Source: Caballeronia mineralivorans PML1(12)
Lineage (GTDB): Bacteria > Pseudomonadota > Gammaproteobacteria > Burkholderiales > Burkholderiaceae
DNA length: 53,190 bases
Reading direction: 5' to 3'
Assembly (NCBI RefSeq): GCF_001028175.1
Contig: NZ_AEJF01000016.1
Coordinates: forward strand, 1 to 53,190
Shown: positions 47,436-53,190 of the stretch, piece by piece
Layout: every line of letters begins with the position of its first letter
Position numbering within the stretch: position 1 is the stretch's first letter
Translations under genes and position numbers: made by a program
Notes under the pieces: generated by a model
Databases searched by the model: none
Told to the model about the DNA's origin: nothing
The model's input: only the letters and a program-made list of their open reading frames with translations

Positions 47436-49229
47436 ATGCCCACAACGATCAATGGCGCCGAAGTCAGTGCAGTTCTCGACAAGGCTCGCCAGGCAATTCC
47501 GCTCAACGACCTGACGTCTTCACCGGCGGACTGGCGCGATGGCTGGATTTATTTCCTGATGGTCGACCGTTTCAACAATCCCAACGCTGCGCCGACCAGC
47601 GCGTTTGACCAACCGTTCAGTGGATTCCAGGGAGGAACGATCGAAGGCGTGCGGTTGAAACTCGCTTATCTGAAGTCGCTGGGCGTGGGTGCGATCTGGC
47701 TGACGCCGGTACTGAAGAATTGCCAGTTCCTCGACGGAGCCCCGGCCGCCGGCACCTATCACGGCTATGGTATTCAGGATTTCCTCGAGATCGACCCGCG
47801 GTTCGTGTCGGACAAGGCGAACCCGGACGCTGAACTGCGCCACTTCGTGGACGACGCGCATGCAACCGGCATCTACGTCATCTTCGATATCGTGCTCAAC
47901 CATACCGGCGACGTCTTCGCCTATTCGAGCGGCTCTCAGGCGCCATTCAGCAACGTGCCCTACGATCCGATCGAATGGCGCGACGAACAAGGTAAGGCCC
48001 GCACCGACTGGCCGGTGGCAGAAGCCATCGTGAATCCGCCCGTCGATGCCGCCGTCTTTCCCGACGAATTGCGCCGTAACGCATTCTTTCGCCGACAGGG
48101 ATGCATGCCTGACAGCTCGAATGTCGTCGGCGACTTCTATGCCCTCAAGCAAATGCTCACGGCGAACGCCGATCTGGGCAACGTCCTGATCCGCTGCTTT
48201 CAGTATCTGATCGCTGCATTCGATATCGACGGATTTCGCATCGACACCCTCAAGTATCTCGATCACGATTTCGCGCTTCGATTCGGCAACGCGATCCGCG
48301 AGTTCGCGCTGAGCGTCGGGAAGAAGAATTTCTTTACGTATGGCGAGATCTGGGGCAGCGAGCAGCAAATCTCCGAGTACATAGGTCGTAACGTGTCGGC
48401 GGCCGGCGCGGGCGACGTGGTCGGTGTGGACGCGGCGCTGGACTATCCGCTCTTCTATCATTTGCCGGGGGTACTGAAAGGCAGTGCAGCGCCCACCGAG
48501 GTAGTGGACATGTACCACTACAGAAAGATGATCGAGCAAGACGTCGTCAGCTCGCACGGCGACGCCACGCGGTTCTTCGTGACCTTCCTCGATAATCACG
48601 ATCAGGACGCGCGCTTCCGCTTCGTCGACCCGGCTCAGCCGAATCGCTTCGACGCCCAGACGACGATGGGCGTTGCCTGCCTGCTTGCCCTTCCCGGAAT
48701 CCCTTGCATCTACTACGGAACCGAGCAAGGCCTGTCCGGCGCGGGTGGCAACGAACACGTGCGCGAGGCGCTATGGGGCAAACCGCAGGCCTTCGACACC
48801 ACGAATCCGTTCTTCGCCTGTATCCAACGGGCCGGCCAGGTCAGAAACGGCCACGCAGCGTTGCGATATGGCCGCTTCTACTTTCGTCCAATCTCCGGTG
48901 ATGGCTCGGAGTTCAGCATCTCGCCGTTTTCTCCCGGTGTCCTTTCATTCTCTCGTGTGCTGAATGACGAAGAAGTCGTGGTGGTGGTCAATGCAAACAC
49001 GCAACAGGGCTTTGAAGGGCTTGTCATTATCGATTCCAGCTTGAATGCGCAAGGGGCGACGTTGCGCGTGCTCTTTAGCAACCAGGATGGTGCCCCCGCG
49101 CAGGTCACCGCCACGACCACCGGAGCGACGGTTATCCACGAGGTGGATGGAAGCCTGTCGAATGGCCCGGCCCGGGTCATTGGGGTAAGCGTTCGTCCAA
49201 TGGAGATATTGATTTTCGGTTCCCGGTAG
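47436..49229 (+). CDS. Alpha-amylase-family glycoside hydrolase (GH13)
   Basis: 597 residues. (Beta/alpha)8 motifs: GAIWLTPVLKNCQ, DIVLNHTGDVF, the nucleophile in FDIDGFRIDTLKYLD (about residue 269), the acid/base in TYGEIWGSEQQI (about 304) and the third acid in FLDNHDQDARF (about 388). A C-terminal beta-sheet domain follows (about 500-597). No signal peptide, so a cytoplasmic maltodextrin/glycogen-type or specialised substrate is likely; the exact specificity (amylase, trehalose synthase-like, sucrose phosphorylase-like) cannot be told. Central gene of the trio. Confidence 0.9.
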   Translation: MPTTINGAEVSAVLDKARQAIPLNDLTSSPADWRDGWIYFLMVDRFNNPNAAPTSAFDQPFSGFQGGTIEGVRLKLAYLKSLGVGAIWLTPVLKNCQFLDGAPAAGTYHGYGIQDFLEIDPRFVSDKANPDAELRHFVDDAHATGIYVIFDIVLNHTGDVFAYSSGSQAPFSNVPYDPIEWRDEQGKARTDWPVAEAIVNPPVDAAVFPDELRRNAFFRRQGCMPDSSNVVGDFYALKQMLTANADLGNVLIRCFQYLIAAFDIDGFRIDTLKYLDHDFALRFGNAIREFALSVGKKNFFTYGEIWGSEQQISEYIGRNVSAAGAGDVVGVDAALDYPLFYHLPGVLKGSAAPTEVVDMYHYRKMIEQDVVSSHGDATRFFVTFLDNHDQDARFRFVDPAQPNRFDAQTTMGVACLLALPGIPCIYYGTEQGLSGAGGNEHVREALWGKPQAFDTTNPFFACIQRAGQVRNGHAALRYGRFYFRPISGDGSEFSISPFSPGVLSFSRVLNDEEVVVVVNANTQQGFEGLVIIDSSLNAQGATLRVLFSNQDGAPAQVTATTTGATVIHEVDGSLSNGPARVIGVSVRPMEILIFGSR

Positions 49230-49273
49230 TAAGTGCGAGTTGTCTGGAAACGGCCGGAAACAAGGAGACAGAC

Positions 49274-50998
49274 ATGAGTGATTTTAAGGTCTACGGTGAA
49301 GTGGCGGAGACGCCAATCACTTTGACATTGCACCGTGGCGAGAGCATGTGCCTGCTGGCTATGAACTGGCGCGTCGGACAGCCGCCCGATGATTTCGTCG
49401 GCTTTGCGATCGAGTTCATGGAGCCGAATGGGAACCGTTATTTCGCGCTCCGCAACCGCTTGGCCTTTACCGATGCGAGCAAGATTACCGACAAGACGCT
49501 GTTATCGACGAAGCTCTGCCCGATCCAGAAATTCCGCTGGATACATTTCCCTGAGAACGCAAGCCTCGCGGGCTCGTTCACCTATCGCGTCACGCCGGTA
49601 TTCATGAGCGATAGTGGTGAGCTCAGCTACGGAATCTCGCAAACCGCGGCGATCGTGCTCGCCAGCGAAACATATCCAGGCCAGCTCGATATTGGCTTCA
49701 CGCGCGGCTTCATCTCCTCGCAAGCCTTCGTCGACCGCTACGGTAAGACTGCGGCAGATATAGCGACGTTGATCCCACCGAAGGCCACTTCGGGTGCCAA
49801 TGGCCTCGATTTCGAGTCGACCAATCCAAAGGCGAAGGAGGCCTACGACTGGATGGGCTTCGAGGCGCGCAAGGCAATCCTTGTTCTGCTTGATGCCGCG
49901 ATCGCCGACGGCGCCTCCAAGGTGTGCGTGATCGCCTATGATCTGAACGAGGCCGAGGTGGTGTCAAGAATCGAGCAGCTTAAAGGTCGGGTGAAGATCA
50001 TCATCGACGACTCCGGCACTCACGGCGAGGAGGGATCGGCTGAGAACGAGGCCGCCCGACGGATTGCCGCGTCCGCTGGAGCGGCAAATGTGAAGCGTCA
50101 GAAGCTGGGTGGGCTCCAGCACAACAAGTTCATCGTGGTCGATGCCCCGACCGTAAAAAGGGCGATCTGCGGATCAACCAACTACAGCTGGCGGGCCTTC
50201 TTTGTGCAGTCGAACAACACTGTCACTGTCACGGGAGCGGCCGCGATCGCTTTCTTCCAGAACGCGTTCGACGCCTATTGGACGAGCGAGGACAGCGTGA
50301 GCACGTTCGAAGCCGCCGGCTACGACGTGTGGCAGGATCTGCAACTCGCCAACATCGACGCGAAGGTGACTTTCTCGCCGCACTCACTCGCCAACTCGGT
50401 GCTGCAGCCGATCGCGAACGACATCGCCAGCACAACCTCATCTCTGCTCTACTCGCTGGCGTTCCTTTACGAAACCCCTGGCCCAATCAAGACTGCGATC
50501 ACGTCGGTGACCGACAGCAAGGAACGGTTCGTCTACGGGATTTCGGACAGAAAGGTAGGCGGCCTCGATGTGACCGTGCCCGACGGCAATACGGGCGTCG
50601 TCTATCCTGAAGCGTTGTCGGCAAATGTCCCACCACCGTTCTCTGAAGAGCCGACGGCCGGCGCGGGCGCCCGGATGCACCACAAGTTCGTGGTAATCGA
50701 TTTCGACAAGCCGAGCGCGCGCGTCTACGTCGGCTCGTTCAATTTTTCCGGTGTCGCGGATCGAAATAACGGTGAAAACCTCCTCTTGATCCGCGACCGT
50801 CTAGCGACGACCTCCTACGCGGTGGAGGCGCTAAGCCTGTTCGACCATTATCACTTCCGCCTGAAAAGCAATGACGCACACGACCAGGGCGCACCACTCG
50901 TCCTCACCAGACCGCCACCACCCGGGGTGAAGCCATGGTTTGCGGACGACTACGAGGTGGAGTACAAAATTCGCGATCGGCAGTTGTTCTCCCAATAA
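49274..50998 (+). CDS. Phospholipase D-superfamily protein
   Basis: 574 residues. Two HxKxxxxD motifs: GLQHNKFIVVDAPTVKRAIC (histidine near residue 281) followed by GSTNYSWRAFF, and RMHHKFVVIDFDKPSARVYV (near 467) followed by GSFNFSGVADRNNGENLLLI; the two halves form the pseudo-symmetric active site of phosphatidyl-transferases and nucleases. The first 170 residues are beta-rich with no known domain. No signal peptide is visible. ATG at 49274 follows AAGGAGA. Could hydrolyse phospholipids, nucleic acid or another phosphodiester. Confidence 0.9.
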   Translation: MSDFKVYGEVAETPITLTLHRGESMCLLAMNWRVGQPPDDFVGFAIEFMEPNGNRYFALRNRLAFTDASKITDKTLLSTKLCPIQKFRWIHFPENASLAGSFTYRVTPVFMSDSGELSYGISQTAAIVLASETYPGQLDIGFTRGFISSQAFVDRYGKTAADIATLIPPKATSGANGLDFESTNPKAKEAYDWMGFEARKAILVLLDAAIADGASKVCVIAYDLNEAEVVSRIEQLKGRVKIIIDDSGTHGEEGSAENEAARRIAASAGAANVKRQKLGGLQHNKFIVVDAPTVKRAICGSTNYSWRAFFVQSNNTVTVTGAAAIAFFQNAFDAYWTSEDSVSTFEAAGYDVWQDLQLANIDAKVTFSPHSLANSVLQPIANDIASTTSSLLYSLAFLYETPGPIKTAITSVTDSKERFVYGISDRKVGGLDVTVPDGNTGVVYPEALSANVPPPFSEEPTAGAGARMHHKFVVIDFDKPSARVYVGSFNFSGVADRNNGENLLLIRDRLATTSYAVEALSLFDHYHFRLKSNDAHDQGAPLVLTRPPPPGVKPWFADDYEVEYKIRDRQLFSQ

Positions 50999-51444
50999 GG
51001 CAAGAACCCCTCTCGCGGATTATCGATTCGTCATTGTCGACATCCACGTCGCCCGGCTGCTTGCGCAGCCATGTCAACGTGGCGCGATCCTGCTCGCTTT
51101 GCACACGGACCAAATGTTCCATGCTCGCCTACGCGACCTGTATATATACAGTATTTTGAACATAGGTGGTTCTTGCGACGTTTCAAGACGGCTTGACTGA
51201 CAGTGGCTTTACGCGAGCGGCCGACGCGCGAATGGCCGCGTCGGCGTCCCAGGTTCAACGTTAGATGGCTCTGGCGGCGGAGTTTGGAAGCCGCCGGGAA
51301 GCCATCGGGAAGCCGTTTTGAGGCCAGACCGGCTGCCCGAGGCTCCCTCCCGGTCGCCCGATAATCTCTTGTTTTTTACGTCCACCCGCGCGGCACACTA
51401 CAATCTAGGCCGCCGATGTCCTTTGTTTCATCCTGCCGACTGTC
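50999..51444. other. Intergenic region with a 14-bp palindrome
   Basis: No confident gene. CTGTATATATACAG at 51138-51151 is a perfect palindrome resembling an SOS box but with 6 rather than 8 bases between CTGT and ACAG. A short minus-strand frame from ATG 51122 (MEHLVRVQSEQDRATLTWLR), preceded by AGGCGAG, could be a small gene or relic; it runs over the 3' end of the phospholipase-D-type gene. Confidence 0.4.
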
Positions 51445-52257
51445 ATGTATATCCCGTTTGTCCGCCCGCTTTCCCGTCTCTCGCTCGCCCTGCCGCTGCT
51501 GATCCTCGCCGCGTGTGGCGGCAAGGCCGCGCCCACGCCCAGCTACCAGGCGGAAATGTTCTCCACCGGCACGAGCCCGTTCGCACACAACTACGACGCC
51601 ACGAGCCAGGAAACCTGCGAAGCCTCCCGCCGCGCGTTGCTGAGCCAGGGTTACATGACGACCATGACGCAGCCCGATACCGTCGATGCCACGAAGAATT
51701 TCCAGCCAACGCCGGATACGCACGTGGTGGTGTCGTTTCATGTGGTCTGCACGGCGGGCGAAAACGCGAGCAACACGAGCATCGCGTATGTGAACGCTGT
51801 GCAGGACGGGTACACGCTGAAGAAAAGCGATACATCGGCGAGTGTGGGATTAAGCGTGCTCGGCTCGCTGTCGCTGCCGATCCGCTCGAACAGCGACTCG
51901 ATGGTGAAAATTTCCAGCGAAACCGTGCCGGCAGGCAAGTTCTACGACCGCTTTTTTAGCCTCGTCGGACATTATTTGCGCACCGTGCCGCGCAGTTCGC
52001 CTATCCCCGGCGAGAACGTCAGCAGCCAGGCGCTGGCGCCATCGCTGATTCTGAACTCGCCGGAGCTCACGCCGATTCCGATCGTGGTGCAGACGCCGGC
52101 TGCGAGTTCAGCCGCCCGGGCCGTAGTGCCTTCCGCGGCCAGCGCCGCAACAGCAGCGAGTGCCGTCTCAGCCGCCAGCGCCACGGCGGTGACTGCCGCG
52201 GTGACTGCGGCAGTGCCGGCTTCCGCGCCGGCAGCAGCATCGGCGACCACGCCTTAA
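51445..52257 (+). CDS. Lipoprotein, DUF2242-like, with alanine-rich tail
   Basis: 270 residues. N-terminal signal with lipobox LILAAC, cysteine at residue 24, so it should be lipidated and probably outer-membrane. The conserved core SPFAHNYDATSQETCEASRR, ALLSQGYMTTMTQPDTVDAT and FYDRFFSLVGHYL fits the DUF2242 family (moderate confidence). The last 50 or so residues are alanine/serine/valine low-complexity (codons GCC/GCG/AGC), variable in length among such proteins. Function unknown. Confidence 0.8.
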   Translation: MYIPFVRPLSRLSLALPLLILAACGGKAAPTPSYQAEMFSTGTSPFAHNYDATSQETCEASRRALLSQGYMTTMTQPDTVDATKNFQPTPDTHVVVSFHVVCTAGENASNTSIAYVNAVQDGYTLKKSDTSASVGLSVLGSLSLPIRSNSDSMVKISSETVPAGKFYDRFFSLVGHYLRTVPRSSPIPGENVSSQALAPSLILNSPELTPIPIVVQTPAASSAARAVVPSAASAATAASAVSAASATAVTAAVTAAVPASAPAAASATTP

Positions 52258-52315
52258 GCGCTCGAAAACGGCTGCCGTCCGGTACGGCCAGCCTCTAGAC
52301 GCCCAGAATCACCCC

Positions 52316-53190
52316 TCAGTTCGGCACATTCACCCCACCGCCCCCGAACGTGATCGCGTTCGACCCTGGCGAAGCGGAAATTGCCGGCAAATTGGCCACC
52401 GTCAAAGCCGGCGCCGCTCCCGCCGTACCGCCCCGCGGCACCGTGTGCACGACCTGCGACGGCGGCAACGGCGCGCCATTCTTCAAATGCGCCCACATCA
52501 GGTTCAGCGCCTGCAGGTTGTAGTAATGCAGCGGCACGAAGCGCGTATCGAAGCCCGCGACGCCCAGGAACGCATCGAAATGCTGGCCGTTCGTCACTTC
52601 ATAAAACGACAAATTGCTTGAATTGCCCTCGGCGAACTTGTTCATCGCGGCGTAGGGGCGCGACGCGTGGTTGATCGGCACGAGCGTGTCCGAGCGCCCC
52701 TGCACGATGATCGCCGGCTTCCCGTGCAGATTCGCGTTCACGCGGATCGCCTCGACACTCGCCGCCATTCTCGCGTCACCGTTCGTCCACAAACCACGCA
52801 GACAAAACGCACCGGCGAAACTGGCATCGGCGGTAGCGAGGCGATGATCCGCCGCGCCCGACGTCCCGGCGTTGTAGACAAGATTGATGCCGTTCGTGGG
52901 CGGCACGCCATTGCCGTTGCCGAACACGGTCAGCATCGGCGAAGCCAGCGGCGTTACGCCAGCCGCACCCGTCACGGCATTGGTCGTACCGAAACTGAAG
53001 CTACAGAGGTTATCGGCGACGCTCGACTGCGTGTACGCGTTTGCATACGTCACGGCCACCGCGGGCACGGCCTGCGAATCCCACATCGGCGCTTGCAAGA
53101 GGTCAGAGTCCGTCTGATAACCGGCCTGATGCAGCTTGGCGAGCGCATCGGTGGCCTGGCTGGGCACGTCGACTCCGGCAATCGTGCCAC
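52316..53190 (-). CDS. D-(-)-3-hydroxybutyrate oligomer hydrolase, C-terminal part
   Basis: The frame is open to the right edge (GTIAGVDV, then PSQATDALAKLHQAGYQTDS), giving about 290 C-terminal residues. Blocks IIVQGRSDTLVPINHASRPY (acid residue of the alpha/beta-hydrolase triad region), NGQHFDAFLGVAGFDTRFVP (histidine) and LHYYNLQALNLMWAHLKNGA are characteristic of 3HB-oligomer hydrolases, which break down poly-3-hydroxybutyrate products. The N-terminal signal and the active serine are outside the window. It converges with the lipoprotein gene, 58 bases apart. Confidence 0.88.
   Translation of the reverse strand, partial: GTIAGVDVPSQATDALAKLHQAGYQTDSDLLQAPMWDSQAVPAVAVTYANAYTQSSVADNLCSFSFGTTNAVTGAAGVTPLASPMLTVFGNGNGVPPTNGINLVYNAGTSGAADHRLATADASFAGAFCLRGLWTNGDARMAASVEAIRVNANLHGKPAIIVQGRSDTLVPINHASRPYAAMNKFAEGNSSNLSFYEVTNGQHFDAFLGVAGFDTRFVPLHYYNLQALNLMWAHLKNGAPLPPSQVVHTVPRGGTAGAAPALTVANLPAISASPGSNAITFGGGGVNVPN

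Noticed and set aside
47520..48758. 412-residue minus-strand frame opposite the GH13 gene
   Set aside because: Histidine/arginine-rich shadow frame of a firmly identified gene.
51138..51151. LexA (SOS) box CTGTATATATACAG
   Set aside because: The known consensus needs eight bases between CTGT and ACAG; here there are six, so I keep it only as an unassigned palindrome.

Overview
The window looks like a chromosomal segment of a Burkholderia sensu lato member (Burkholderia, Paraburkholderia or Caballeronia). The basis is high G+C coding sequence, the algH-ruvX-pyrR-pyrB-pyrX-acyltransferase run, groES-groEL under a CIRCE element, an rfbBACD set, and a 3-hydroxybutyrate-oligomer hydrolase at the right edge. 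This is inferred from protein character and gene order; no database was searched.

Positions 1-25,250 form a surface-polysaccharide region. A minus-strand operon at the left edge (nucleotide-sugar dehydratase, WecA-like initiating transferase, epimerase/reductase, glycosyltransferase) has 4-base stop/start overlaps and probably makes and loads the first N-acetyl-6-deoxyhexosamine on undecaprenyl phosphate. manC gives GDP-mannose. A glycosyltransferase and a polytopic membrane protein follow, then a dead IS5 element. A visibly AT-richer minus-strand block holds a glycosyltransferase and a Wzm/Wzt-type ABC exporter. Upstream of it lie a tandem two-domain glycosyltransferase, a methyltransferase with a coiled coil, and an intact gmd. 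A second, 27-codon gmd relic fused to another transposase fragment shows the locus has been rearranged. rfbB-A-C-D supplies dTDP-L-rhamnose, with apaH convergent to it.

Positions 25,505-37,134 are housekeeping: a lysophospholipid acyltransferase, a metal-ligand-less dihydroorotase-like pyrX, pyrB, pyrR, ruvX and algH in one operon; a truncated photolyase; an unassigned 452-residue protein; rubredoxin; thiD; a DUF72 protein; a small secreted protein; and groES-groEL with CIRCE and heat-shock-type promoter sequences.

Positions 37,165-46,040 are an accessory island bracketed by copies of a 17-bp motif, direct at the left and inverted at the right. It contains a RES/Xre toxin-antitoxin pair inside 46-bp direct repeats, a truncated gene, an acyltransferase frameshifted by a 10-bp tandem duplication, an IS630 relic, an XRE regulator divergent from two paralogous small proteins of unknown function, a MazEF-type pair, a glutathione-transferase remnant and an ArsR/SRPBCC pair.

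Beyond the island, 46,418-50,998 carries a same-strand trio: an alpha/beta-hydrolase-like protein, a GH13 amylase-family enzyme and a phospholipase-D-family protein. This trio and the XRE-linked paralogs are my best candidates for an undescribed system. The window ends with an alanine-rich lipoprotein and a partial 3-hydroxybutyrate-oligomer hydrolase.
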